Positions 33,863 through 42,903 of a stretch of DNA of 43,834 bases are shown here, in pieces. Location: positions 1 through 43,834 of the forward strand of contig CAMLRX010000025.1 of the NCBI GenBank assembly GCA_946482545.1, given 5' to 3'. The translations under genes and the position numbers were made by a program. The first letter of the stretch is position 1, and every line of letters starts with the position of its first letter. Source of the DNA: an uncultured Flavihumibacter sp. Its GTDB lineage: Bacteria > Bacteroidota > Bacteroidia > Chitinophagales > Chitinophagaceae. The notes under the pieces are model-generated. The model saw only the letters and a list, made by a program, of their open reading frames with translations. It had not been told where the DNA came from and ran no database searches.

Positions 33863-35368
33863 TCAGGTGGTGGCGACTGTTTTTTTCTTCTGTCCGAAGC
33901 CCTGCCGTTGCATATTTCCCCAGGAATGTTTCTTTCCGATCATGAAATAGTAATATCCCCTGAGTGCATAGAATACGATGAGCGGGTGGTAGATGATGGG
34001 TTCGAGGAATGCCATCAAAGCCAGTCCGATCACTTCTTTCCAGGTTTTATAGTAGCGGTAGGTGATGTGGTCCCACAGTATTGCGAAAGTGGTGATCATC
34101 ACGGAGTAGAAGTATACAAAACTCAGTAATACCAAAGCGTTCGCCCAATGAATCTGGTTGGTGATGATGAGGTACAGGTAGAAAAGAATACCCGTGAATT
34201 CAATAATAGGGGCGAGGAACTCGAACAGCAGGCTGTATGGCAATACCACCATGCCCAATTGTTTATACCGGGGATTGAAGATGATCTTTTTGTGCATGGT
34301 CACGATCTCTGCGAGTCCGCGGCCCCAGCGGGTCCGCTGACGGCTGAATATCTTGAGGTTGGGTGGTCCTTCCGTCCAGCACTGGGTAGTAGGGATGTAC
34401 CGCACTGCGTATTTCATGTTGTTGTCCAGCATATAGGCGCACATGCGGGTGACGATGTCCATGTCTTCGGCGAAGGATTTGCCATCATAACCGCCTGCTT
34501 TAATGGCAATCTCTTTGTCGAAAAGACCAAGTCCCCCGGAAACGTTGGGTACGCAGTTGATTTCACTCCAGCCCATCTTCCCGAGCACGTAGGCGCGGAT
34601 GTATTCCATTTCCTGGAAACGGGGAATCAGGCTTTTCGGCGGGCGAACACGCAGCATCACGCCTTCATCAATTTCGCAGGAGTTGGTAAGGCGCAGGGTC
34701 GCGCCGGTAGCGATCACGCGGGTGCTGTCTTCTTCCACATGCACGTACCCGCATTCAGGACAGGGTTCTCCCACTTCTTTGATCTTCTTCGCTTCTTCGT
34801 CCATGAACGGCTTAATCATCCGCGTCAGCGTATCTTTTTCAATGATACAATCCACGTCGGTACAAAGGAAATAGTCATACGAAGCAGCGTTAATGCCTGC
34901 ATTGGAGGCATCGGCCTTACTTTTTCCGTTTACCTTATCAATCACCATCAGTTTCTCGTAAGCGGTATTCGTGGATTTGAAGATGCGCTTCACGGGTTTG
35001 GAAACGATGCGCTCGTTGTAGGCGAAATCCACTTCCACGAGTTCGTATTCATCAATCAGTTTCTGCAAGGTATCATCGGTACTGCCGTCGTTGATGATGA
35101 TGACTTCGAATTTGGGATAGTTCAGCGTGAGGAGGGAACGTACGTTGTAAATGATGGTCACCGCCTCGTTGAATGCCGGCGCAATAATGGAGATGCCGGG
35201 TGTTAACGGCGATTGAATGATCTGATCGTAATCCACGTTCCTGTTGCGGCGCTGGAATTTCCGGATGCCGCGGAAGGAAATGTACGCCAGCAGGCCGTAC
35301 AGCAGCAACATGGTGATGCCGTATGTGAATACAAATCCTTCATAAAAATTTCTGATCAGTTCTATCAC
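33863..35368 (-). CDS. Processive GT2 polysaccharide synthase with CxxC insert
   Basis: The 501-residue inner-membrane glycosyltransferase has a first span near residues 13-33, a GT-A domain at about 55-350 and three or four C-terminal spans. The catalytic set is complete: NDGSTDD, D171-V-D173 in CTDVDC, the AEDMDI acceptor-base motif and QRTRWGRG (the QxxRW product-binding motif). It resembles hyaluronan/PNAG synthases of the PgaC type. Unlike its neighbour it has an extra insert near residues 195-213 with C203-P-E-C206 and Gly/His, like a zinc knuckle. It lies ten bases from the paralogous synthase, so tandem duplication is likely. The sugar donor is not predictable. Confidence 0.92.
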   Translation of the reverse strand: MIELIRNFYEGFVFTYGITMLLLYGLLAYISFRGIRKFQRRNRNVDYDQIIQSPLTPGISIIAPAFNEAVTIIYNVRSLLTLNYPKFEVIIINDGSTDDTLQKLIDEYELVEVDFAYNERIVSKPVKRIFKSTNTAYEKLMVIDKVNGKSKADASNAGINAASYDYFLCTDVDCIIEKDTLTRMIKPFMDEEAKKIKEVGEPCPECGYVHVEEDSTRVIATGATLRLTNSCEIDEGVMLRVRPPKSLIPRFQEMEYIRAYVLGKMGWSEINCVPNVSGGLGLFDKEIAIKAGGYDGKSFAEDMDIVTRMCAYMLDNNMKYAVRYIPTTQCWTEGPPNLKIFSRQRTRWGRGLAEIVTMHKKIIFNPRYKQLGMVVLPYSLLFEFLAPIIEFTGILFYLYLIITNQIHWANALVLLSFVYFYSVMITTFAILWDHITYRYYKTWKEVIGLALMAFLEPIIYHPLIVFYALRGYYYFMIGKKHSWGNMQRQGFGQKKKTVATT

Positions 35369-35378
35369 TTTGCTGGTT

Positions 35379-36836
35379 TTATGCTGCCGACTGTGCGGTT
35401 ACTGTTTTTGCTTTCTGTTTAAAGCCCTGCCGTTGCATGTTGCCCCAGGTACTTTTCTTGCCGGTCAGGAAGTAATAGTAGCCTCGGAGGGAAAAGAATA
35501 CAACGAGCGGATGGTACAATAAAAATTCGAGGAAAGGCGTAAGACAAAGCAATCCCACTTCTTTCCAGGTTTTGTAATAACGGAATGTGAGCTGGTCCCA
35601 AACGATGGCCACGGTGGTGATCATCACTGAATAGGTGTACACGAACGCCAGCAGCAGCAATGCGAAGGGCCAGTTGATATAACCAAGCACGGCCATCACG
35701 ATGTAATAAATGATACCCGTTACTTCAATGATGGGCGCGATGAGTTCAAAGAAAAAGTTATAAGGCACCACGATGAGTCCCATTCTTTTGTAACGGGGAT
35801 TCAGGAACATTTTAAAGTGCGCGAACATGAGCTGCGCCAGTCCCCGTGCCCAGCGGGTACGCTGGCGCATGAATATCTTAACCGATGCGGGGCCTTCGGT
35901 CCAGCACAATGTTTTAGGGATGTATTTGATGGCGTAGTCGATCTGGTTATCGAGCGCGTACCGGCACATCCTGGTGATCAGTTCCATATCTTCTCCGAAA
36001 GAAGCGTGGTCGTAACCTCCGCATTTGATGGCCACTTCTTTGTCGAACATACCGAGTCCCCCCGAAACGTTGGGCACGGCGTTCAGTACGCTCCAGCCCA
36101 TTTTTCCCAGTACGAATGAGCGGATGTATTCCACTTCCTGGAAACGCGCGAGCAGGTTCTTTGGCGGACGCATCCTGACCATCACGCCTTCATCGAATTC
36201 GCAGGAGTTGGCGAGCCGGAGTGTGGCGCCCACGGCAATCACGCGTTTATTTTTCTCCTGGATTACTGGTTTGATGAGTTCCTGCATGGTATCCTTGTGG
36301 AGGATACAATCTACGTCGGAGCAAAGGAAATAATCGAAAGCCGCCGCGTTGATCCCGGCATTCACCGCATCTGCCTTACTTTTCCCGTTCACTTTGTCGA
36401 TCACCATCAACTTGGCGTAAGCGGGGTTGGAAGACTTGTAAAACTTGCGGACCGGTTTGGTTTGAATACGCGCGTTGTAGGCGAATTCTATGGGTTTCAG
36501 TTCGAATTCGGAGATCAGTTGTGCGAGGGTATCATCGGTGCTCCCGTCGTTGATGATGATGATCTCGTACCTCGAATAGTTCAGGGTAAGCAGGGAGCGC
36601 ACGTTATAAATGATGGTGAGTCCCTCGTTGAAAGCGGGCGCCAGCACGGTAATGCCCGGCGCTAGGGGAGAGCCCATCAGGATATCTTCCTGGTAATAAC
36701 GGTTGCGTCGCGCGTAGGCGCGTACAGCCAGCATGGAAAGGATGGCGAGCACGGCGTAGGTGAACAGCAGGGTCATGCCGTAAACGAATACGCTTTGCTC
36801 ATAGGCCTGCATCAGTATTTCCCAGATTCCGTACAT
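35379..36836 (-). CDS. Processive GT2 polysaccharide synthase (paralogue)
   Basis: The 485-residue inner-membrane synthase has the same plan as its downstream neighbour: an N-terminal span (VYGMTLLFTYAVLAILSML), a GT-A domain with NDGSTDD and D174-V-D176 in CSDVDC, GEDMEL, QRTRWARG and C-terminal spans. Many segments are nearly identical to the partner (VNGKSKADA, NVSGGLGMFDKEVAIK, TWKEV), but it lacks the CxxC insert. Its start codon directly abuts the HEAT-protein stop (TAGATG on the minus strand), so translation is probably coupled. Two synthases in series could form a heteromer or make a copolymer. Both explanations are open. Confidence 0.92.
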   Translation of the reverse strand: MYGIWEILMQAYEQSVFVYGMTLLFTYAVLAILSMLAVRAYARRNRYYQEDILMGSPLAPGITVLAPAFNEGLTIIYNVRSLLTLNYSRYEIIIINDGSTDDTLAQLISEFELKPIEFAYNARIQTKPVRKFYKSSNPAYAKLMVIDKVNGKSKADAVNAGINAAAFDYFLCSDVDCILHKDTMQELIKPVIQEKNKRVIAVGATLRLANSCEFDEGVMVRMRPPKNLLARFQEVEYIRSFVLGKMGWSVLNAVPNVSGGLGMFDKEVAIKCGGYDHASFGEDMELITRMCRYALDNQIDYAIKYIPKTLCWTEGPASVKIFMRQRTRWARGLAQLMFAHFKMFLNPRYKRMGLIVVPYNFFFELIAPIIEVTGIIYYIVMAVLGYINWPFALLLLAFVYTYSVMITTVAIVWDQLTFRYYKTWKEVGLLCLTPFLEFLLYHPLVVFFSLRGYYYFLTGKKSTWGNMQRQGFKQKAKTVTAQSAA

Positions 36837-37970
36837 CTAGTATTTGATTAGCGGGTTCATGCTGTGTTTCAGGATCAGTTTGTTCTCCGGTGTGGCGGTA
36901 TTGATCAGTTCATCGATCAGCGCTTTCGACCTTTGCTGGTTTTTCACCAGAGACCGGGCCGCATGTTTGCGGATATCGAAATCAGTGGAGTGGAGGAATT
37001 CGTTCTTCAGGAAATCGGTAAAGTTTCCGGTGTTGATTCTTCCAAGAGCCTTCAGTATTTCGATCTGGCAATCCAGCGGCTGACTGCTGTATATCTTCAC
37101 CAGTTTTTCTTCCACTTCTTCCACCCGCAGTTTCCCCAGGCAATTGATGGCGCTGGCGCGGAGGTAATGGTCCTTTGTTTCTAACAGTTTGATCACAGCC
37201 GGAACGGCTGCCAATTGATTGAAATGCACGACCAGCTTAAGACAGAAGGACACGATACTTTTGTTGGGAGAATAGGTGATCCACTTCGCGAAGTTGGGAA
37301 TGGAAATATTTTCGGTAGTGGTAATGATGCGGAACAGTTCGATCTGGTCCCATTGCAACAGGGGTTCCGTGACCACATCAAAGAATTTGAAAGGCTCGTT
37401 TTTACTGAGTTTGATGTAGGCATGACGTGCGGCGGCCCTCAGTTCGCGGTTGCGCGAGTTGGTGAGGGGCAGGATGCTTACGTCGGCAATGGGAATATCG
37501 AGGTTGGCGAATTCGGAAAGGGCCTGCACTTTGCGGTACCATTTCCGGGATTTCATTTTACGGAACGATTCTTTTTCGAGTTCGAGTTGCAGGTACAATT
37601 GCCGGAGCAGGTCGCCGGTTTTGCCCCGGAGGTTCTTCCTGAAATTAATGATCCTGTCAACAGTGGCCTGTCGGCCCCAGCGGCTGTTGAGTATGGGCGC
37701 GAATCCTTCCGTATTGATTTGTATTTGTTCCACAGCCATATCGGAAGCCAGTTCCTCGTTCATCAGTACGTTCTCGAGGATGAGCTGGTCGATAACCGGG
37801 ATGGCACGCGACAATTTTTTATCGCGTACGAAACCTTTGTAACGTCCATACAGAATGGAGAGATAGGCGGTGATCGTGAAGAGCACGGCCAGTATGATGC
37901 TCACGAGCGCTATCTTAATGATAGGGGGCGCGTAGCTGAATTCGTCTAAAAATCGGTCAATAATATACAT
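36837..37970 (-). CDS. Membrane-anchored HEAT-repeat protein
   Basis: The 377-residue product has one N-terminal membrane span (about 18-40, IIKIALVSIILAVLFTITAY) and a large cytosol-facing alpha-helical solenoid. From about residue 160 on, HEAT-type helix pairs are visible (NRELRAAARHAYIKLSK, HYLRASAINCLGKLRVEEV, DFDIRKHAARSLVKNQ). No catalytic motif is seen. HEAT solenoids act as protein-docking scaffolds. It lies between the single receiver gene (30 bases upstream) and the two synthases (directly abutting), so it may bring the phosphorylated receiver to the synthase. It could instead be an assembly factor. This coupling is inference. Confidence 0.85.
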   Translation of the reverse strand: MYIIDRFLDEFSYAPPIIKIALVSIILAVLFTITAYLSILYGRYKGFVRDKKLSRAIPVIDQLILENVLMNEELASDMAVEQIQINTEGFAPILNSRWGRQATVDRIINFRKNLRGKTGDLLRQLYLQLELEKESFRKMKSRKWYRKVQALSEFANLDIPIADVSILPLTNSRNRELRAAARHAYIKLSKNEPFKFFDVVTEPLLQWDQIELFRIITTTENISIPNFAKWITYSPNKSIVSFCLKLVVHFNQLAAVPAVIKLLETKDHYLRASAINCLGKLRVEEVEEKLVKIYSSQPLDCQIEILKALGRINTGNFTDFLKNEFLHSTDFDIRKHAARSLVKNQQRSKALIDELINTATPENKLILKHSMNPLIKY

Positions 37971-38000
37971 AGGATCAATGGAAAAGGCTGTTGCCTTTGT

Positions 38001-38381
38001 CTATTTCATCAACAATCTTTTCACGCGGATCAGGAGTTCCGCGGGAATGATGGGTTTCTTCAGGAAATCATCTGCGCCCAGTTTAAAACTTTCCATAATC
38101 ATGTCTTCGTTGCTCGCGTTGGAAACGATGATCACGGAAACAGGCTTCTGGCTGGGATTGTTCTTCAGTTTACTGATAATTTCGAAGCCATTGGCATAAG
38201 GCATCATCAGGTCGGTGATCACGAGATCGTACCCGTAACTGCTTTCTTCCAACTTCTCAAAGGCCTCTTTGCCATTGGTAACAATATCAACTTCGTAGTT
38301 TTCGCGGGTGAGTACTTTCTGGACGATCTTCTGCATCAGTTCATCGTCTTCCGCTAATAGAATTTTCGCCATGTTATTCAT
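38001..38381 (-). CDS. Single-domain CheY-like response regulator
   Basis: The 126-residue protein is a bare receiver domain with no output region. The acidic pocket (E11, D12, D13 in LLAEDDELM), the phosphoacceptor D57 in VITDLMMP, the SNAS switch segment and the lysine in FLKKPI are all intact. It should accept phosphate from a histidine kinase and act by protein contact. It is the first gene of the polysaccharide operon and is divergent from the hybrid kinase. An ATG three codons in (38372) would start at MAKILLAEDD and is equally likely. Confidence 0.93.
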   Translation of the reverse strand: MNNMAKILLAEDDELMQKIVQKVLTRENYEVDIVTNGKEAFEKLEESSYGYDLVITDLMMPYANGFEIISKLKNNPSQKPVSVIIVSNASNEDMIMESFKLGADDFLKKPIIPAELLIRVKRLLMK

Positions 38382-38446
38382 TTATTCAGCACCTTATTAT
38401 CTACGTTCCGGTGCAGGATTTGGATTCAGGGATTCAACTTTCAAAC

Positions 38447-38454
38447 CAAAGTTA
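38447..38454 (-). promoter_or_regulatory. Candidate -7 box for the polysaccharide operon
   Basis: On the minus strand this reads TAACTTTG, an exact match to TAnnTTTG, about 65 bases upstream of the receiver gene ATG. No clear TTG -33 element is at the expected spacing, so an activator or alternative sigma factor may be needed. Confidence 0.4.
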
Positions 38455-38574
38455 ATTATTAGTGGTTCAGTAAATTACGCGTTAACGAATTATTTTTTTC
38501 AACACCGGTAAGGTTTCAGGGAAAGGTTACAGAAAAGTATATGCTAAATAAACGGAGCCTGCGTTCTTAAATTA

Positions 38575-38582
38575 TATATTTG
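38575..38582 (+). promoter_or_regulatory. Candidate -7 box for the hybrid kinase gene
   Basis: TATATTTG exactly matches TAnnTTTG and lies 63 bases before the kinase ATG. No convincing -33 element is seen upstream. With the divergent box at 38447 it places both promoters in a shared 264-base region. Confidence 0.4.
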
Positions 38583-38645
38583 TTGGTGTGTAAGGGAAAT
38601 TAGGGGAAAACACTTATTCTCTTTTCGCGCCCATTCCGATTTTTT

Positions 38646-41600
38646 ATGAAAAAATTCAAGACGATTAAATCCAGGTTATACGGTGGTTTCGCTTTGGCAC
38701 TGCTACTGGTAATTGGTGGAGGTATCCTTTCCTATTTTACCATCAACAGCCAGGTGAACCAGGCTGGCTGGGTGGAACACACGTATAAAGTGATGAACCA
38801 GACCGAACAGATTCAACGGCTGGTCTTTGAAATGGAAGCCTCGAGAAGGGGGTTCCGCGCCACCGGGGATAAAAAGTTCCTTGGTCCATATTACCTTTCA
38901 CTGCCACAGGTGCCCGCTGCGTTGGCGCAGTTGAAAGTGCTAACAGAAGACAATCCCCTTCAGTTCAATACTACTGTGCGGCTGGAACGTCATGTAAATG
39001 ATTTGCTGGTCTTCTGGCGTGGTATTGGCGAGGAACCGCTGCCCAGGGAACGTGTAACCAGTATTACTGAAGAAGAGGTAGGAAAGATGTCGTTGATCAG
39101 GGATGATATCGCGAAAATTATGAATGATGAAAGAACCCTGCTGGCCGACCGTACAAAAGAAAATAAATTCTCCAGCAACAGGTCGCTGAACATCATATTG
39201 CTGAATACGGCTATCATTATCGCCATAGCCCTGGCGCTGATGGCGGTTACTTTCAAGGAACTTTCCAGCAGGCTGGGTGCCCAGGAAGAGCTCCGGGGCA
39301 AACTGAATGAAGTGGTGGCTCTGAATAAAATGGCTACGGAAAAAAACTGGCTGCTCTCCGGTATGTCGGAAATGAACGGGAACTTACAGGGCATCACGAA
39401 TATGAAAGATGTGGCCGATAAGGCGCTGTTCTCCCTGGTGAAATACCTGGAAGTACCTGGCGGTGCATTGTATTATTATGATGAGGAGAAAGAAGAATTG
39501 TCGTGTTATGCGGGAGTAGCCCTGCCTGCCAATGCCCCGCAAACCGTGAAATTAGGGGAAGGTGTTATTGGCACTGCCGTTACCAAGCGAACACCCACTA
39601 TTCTGAAAGGCATTCCCGAAGGATACTGGAAATTGTCTTCTTCACTCGGTGCCGCGCGCCCCGACTCGCTTGTATGTGTGCCTTTGTGGATGGACAACGA
39701 ACTGAAAGGAGTGATTGAGCTGGCCACCTTCAGTGAAATGCTGCCGCAGCAGATGCAATTGATAGAAGTGGTGTCTTCCACCATTGCGATCGCGATGAAC
39801 GTGGCGTCCGCGCGCTCCAGGGTGATGACGCTCCTCAACGAAGTGCAGTTGCAGAAAGAAGTGCTGGAAACACAACAGGAAGAACTGCGCCAGTCGAACG
39901 AAGAACTGACCCGCCAATCCGAGATATTACAGGCTTCCGAAGAAGAATTGCGCGTGCAGGAAGAAGAGCTGCGCCAGGTGAACGCCGAGATGATGGAAAA
40001 CAACAAGGCCCTGGAATTCGCCCGGGAAGAACTTTCCAAAAAAGCCAGGGAACTGGAACTGAACAGCCGTTACAAATCGGAGTTCCTCGCCAACATGAGC
40101 CACGAATTGAGGACACCGCTGAACAGTGTACTGATCCTCGCTAAAATATTGCAGGAGAACAAACAGGAGAACCTGACGCCGAAACAAATGGAGTATGCGG
40201 GCATTATCCATAAATCCGGTACCGACCTGCTCACACTGATCAACGACATCCTTGATCTTTCCAAGATAGAAGCTGGAAAAGTGGATTTCAATTTCGAAAA
40301 AACTTCACTCAACGATATGTTCGCCAGCCAGGAACAACTGTTCCGGGTGGTGGCCGATGAAAAGAAAATCAGTTTCGAGCAGGAACTGAAACCCGGAACA
40401 CCCGAACATATTGTTACCGACAGGCAACGGGTGGAGCAGGTGATCCGTAATCTGCTCTCCAACGCGTTCAAATTCACCCCCGCTGGCGGCACTATTAAGT
40501 TGGTAGCCGAACAGAAAAGAGAAGGGTTTGTACATTTCTCGGTGATCGACAACGGGGTGGGCATTCCCACCGATAAGCAACAACTGATCTTCGAAGCATT
40601 CCGCCAGGTGGATGGCTCCACCAGCAGAAAATATGGTGGAACCGGCCTCGGACTTTCCATCAGCCGCGAACTGGTTTCAAGGTTGTCCGGTGAAATCAGC
40701 CTGCGCAGCGAAGAAGGAAAGGGGAGTATCTTCAGTTTTTCCATCCCCGTTACACCCGATATCAGCGCGGAAGAAATAAAAGCGGAAAAAGAAGCATTAG
40801 AAGAAGACGAATTTCTTCCTTCTTTACCCATGCACGCATTCAACGATGAAAATGATCTTCCGCAGCAATCCATTGTGGAAGACGACCGGGATAAACTTGA
40901 AAAAAACGAACGCCCCGTGCTGATCGTGGAAGATGATGCGGCTTTCGCCGGAATCGTACGCGATTTCGCAAGGGGAAAGGGGTACAAAACCATCGTGGCG
41001 CTTACAGGGGATGAAGGCTTGTATTGCGCCAGGAAATACCGCCCTTCCGCCATCATTTTAGATATGGGGCTTCCCGTTATTGACGGGAACAGTCTCCTTA
41101 AGATTCTCAAGAACAACGAAGAACTGAAAGATATTCTCGTGCACGTGATCTCAGCGAACGAAGTTTCAGGCATGGTGATGAACAACGTGCAGGGGTATTC
41201 GCAGAAACCCCTGGAAATGCGCGACCTTGAATCGGTGTTCTCCGGCATCACCTCTATGTTGGAAGAAGGGTTTAAAAAAGTGCTGGTGGTATCGGCCGAT
41301 GAAAGGAATAAACATGGAGTACTGGAAAGTTTAAGCAAGGAGCGGAAATTGTCCACCAGTTTCTCCCGTGTTAAAAACACGGATGAAGCTTTGACGCTGA
41401 TGGCGGATGAAAAGTTCGATTGTGTGCTGGTGCATTGCGAAGGCGATATGGCCATCGCTGCGGGTGAACTGAAAAGGATACGTGAAAAAATGGGTGCTGC
41501 CGCAGCGCCGATCATCGTATTGCTTGCCACAGATATCACCCAGGCCAATGAGGTGCAGCTCCGCAAATACGCCGATGCCATCATCAGGCAATCGGCACAA

Positions 41601-42077
41601 TCACGCGACCGGCTGATGGATGAACTGGAACTGTTCCTGTTCAAAGTGAAGGAAATACAAACCAGTGTCCGTCCGGTTGGTCATGCAGCCATCAACAATT
41701 CCGTGTTGAAGGGTAAAAAAGTATTGCTCGCTGATGACGATATGCGGAACGTATTCTCCCTGAGCGCATTGCTGGATGAGCAGGGGATAGAAGTGGTGTC
41801 CGCAGGCGATGGGAACGAAGCGTTGGAAATGCTGCGCCAGAACCCTGATGTACACCTGGTGCTCATGGACATTATGATGCCGGGAATGGATGGCTACGAA
41901 GCCATGCGCCGCATCCGGCTTGATCCGCGCCATACCAGCCTGCCGGTGATCGCGCTCACGGCGAAAGCGATGGCCGGCGACAGGGAAAAATGTATTGAAG
42001 CAGGCGCTTCAGATTATATCTCAAAACCCGTTGAAAACAACAAACTATTGTCTTTATTACGGGTTTGGTTATCGTAG
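38646..42077 (+). CDS. Hybrid sensor histidine kinase (CHASE3-GAF-HisKA-HATPase-REC-REC-REC)
   Basis: The 1143-residue inner-membrane kinase has two spans (about 12-32 and 183-205) that bracket a CHASE3-like sensor. A GAF domain follows (about 245-395), then a long Glu-rich coiled coil (396-478). HisKA carries the phosphoacceptor H486 in SHELRTP, and the ATPase domain is complete (NLLSNAFKFTP, DNGVGIP, GGTGLGLSI). Three receiver-like domains follow. The first has D806 in ILDMGLP. The second (about 875-1005) is degenerate: the acidic pocket, the Asp and the Lys are missing. The third has D1075 in LMDIMMPGMDG. It is followed by CheR and CheB, and lies divergent to the receiver-led polysaccharide operon, its likely output. 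Confidence 0.93.
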   Translation: MKKFKTIKSRLYGGFALALLLVIGGGILSYFTINSQVNQAGWVEHTYKVMNQTEQIQRLVFEMEASRRGFRATGDKKFLGPYYLSLPQVPAALAQLKVLTEDNPLQFNTTVRLERHVNDLLVFWRGIGEEPLPRERVTSITEEEVGKMSLIRDDIAKIMNDERTLLADRTKENKFSSNRSLNIILLNTAIIIAIALALMAVTFKELSSRLGAQEELRGKLNEVVALNKMATEKNWLLSGMSEMNGNLQGITNMKDVADKALFSLVKYLEVPGGALYYYDEEKEELSCYAGVALPANAPQTVKLGEGVIGTAVTKRTPTILKGIPEGYWKLSSSLGAARPDSLVCVPLWMDNELKGVIELATFSEMLPQQMQLIEVVSSTIAIAMNVASARSRVMTLLNEVQLQKEVLETQQEELRQSNEELTRQSEILQASEEELRVQEEELRQVNAEMMENNKALEFAREELSKKARELELNSRYKSEFLANMSHELRTPLNSVLILAKILQENKQENLTPKQMEYAGIIHKSGTDLLTLINDILDLSKIEAGKVDFNFEKTSLNDMFASQEQLFRVVADEKKISFEQELKPGTPEHIVTDRQRVEQVIRNLLSNAFKFTPAGGTIKLVAEQKREGFVHFSVIDNGVGIPTDKQQLIFEAFRQVDGSTSRKYGGTGLGLSISRELVSRLSGEISLRSEEGKGSIFSFSIPVTPDISAEEIKAEKEALEEDEFLPSLPMHAFNDENDLPQQSIVEDDRDKLEKNERPVLIVEDDAAFAGIVRDFARGKGYKTIVALTGDEGLYCARKYRPSAIILDMGLPVIDGNSLLKILKNNEELKDILVHVISANEVSGMVMNNVQGYSQKPLEMRDLESVFSGITSMLEEGFKKVLVVSADERNKHGVLESLSKERKLSTSFSRVKNTDEALTLMADEKFDCVLVHCEGDMAIAAGELKRIREKMGAAAAPIIVLLATDITQANEVQLRKYADAIIRQSAQSRDRLMDELELFLFKVKEIQTSVRPVGHAAINNSVLKGKKVLLADDDMRNVFSLSALLDEQGIEVVSAGDGNEALEMLRQNPDVHLVLMDIMMPGMDGYEAMRRIRLDPRHTSLPVIALTAKAMAGDREKCIEAGASDYISKPVENNKLLSLLRVWLS

Positions 42078-42081
42078 GATT

Positions 42082-42903
42082 ATGAACGAAGAGATCAGCG
42101 CACAGGATTATATAGAAATTACCGATATCATCGAACAGCGGCATGGGTACGATTTTTCCCGTTATGCCCCAGCTTCTCTGAAAAGAAGAATCCTTCGTTT
42201 CATGGAGAGCAGGCACATCAATTCCTTCTATGACCTCAAGTATAAACTGATCAACGAAGCGGATTTTTTTCACCAGATGTTACAATACATCACGGTGAAT
42301 GTTACCGAAATGTTCAGAGACCCACAATTCTACAGGTTCATGCGGGAACAGATCATTCCTGTGCTGGCCTCTTATCCCATCATCAAGGTGTGGCACGCGG
42401 GTTGCTCCACAGGAGAAGAGGTATTTTCTATGTGTATTCTGTTGCACGAAGCGGGCTTGCTGGAAAGATCGGTGATTTATGCCACCGACCTGAATCCAGC
42501 TAACCTGGAAAAGGCTGAATCCGGCATCGTGCCGCTGAAATACATGAAGGAATACACCCAGAACTATATTCAGTCCGGGGGAACAGCAGAGTTCTCCAAT
42601 TATTACACGGCCCATTACGAGAATATCCTGATCAATAAAGAACTCCGGAAGAATATTTCTTTTTTTCAACATAGCCTGGTATCTGACCAGGTATTTCACG
42701 AGTTCCACCTGGTGGTATGCCGGAATGTGCTCATTTATTTTAACCGGGACCTCCAGAAAAGGGTACTCGAACTTTTCAACGAAAGCCTGGCGCCTTTGGG
42801 GTTCCTGGCGCTGGGGATCAAAGAATCTCTGATGGTTTCAGGTGCGCAACCGCATTTTGAGACGGTTAATCCTTACCTGAAAATTTATAGGAAAAAGAAT
42901 TAA
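42082..42903 (+). CDS. CheR-type protein-glutamate methyltransferase
   Basis: The 273-residue SAM-dependent enzyme methylates glutamates on receptor proteins. The N-terminal helical domain (about 5-68) with SLKRRILRFM precedes the catalytic domain: TVNVTEMFRDP (71-81), the SAM loop WHAGCSTGEEVF (104-115), ATDLNP, and CRNVLIYFNRDLQK at the end of the family core. No beta-subdomain deletion is obvious. I chose the ATG at 42082, four bases after the kinase stop, which gives the expected family length. There is no chemoreceptor or CheA/CheW in view, so the substrate is more likely a kinase linker or a non-chemotaxis protein. It overlaps CheB by one base. Confidence 0.93.
   Translation: MNEEISAQDYIEITDIIEQRHGYDFSRYAPASLKRRILRFMESRHINSFYDLKYKLINEADFFHQMLQYITVNVTEMFRDPQFYRFMREQIIPVLASYPIIKVWHAGCSTGEEVFSMCILLHEAGLLERSVIYATDLNPANLEKAESGIVPLKYMKEYTQNYIQSGGTAEFSNYYTAHYENILINKELRKNISFFQHSLVSDQVFHEFHLVVCRNVLIYFNRDLQKRVLELFNESLAPLGFLALGIKESLMVSGAQPHFETVNPYLKIYRKKN

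Noticed and set aside
34148..35206. Long plus-strand frame (352 codons) opposite the GT2 synthase
   Set aside because: Entirely antisense to a gene with full catalytic motifs; composition is that of a shadow frame.
40070..41644. Minus-strand frame of 524 codons opposite the hybrid kinase
   Set aside because: Ser-rich shadow of the HisKA/HATPase/receiver coding region; no domain or signal of its own.
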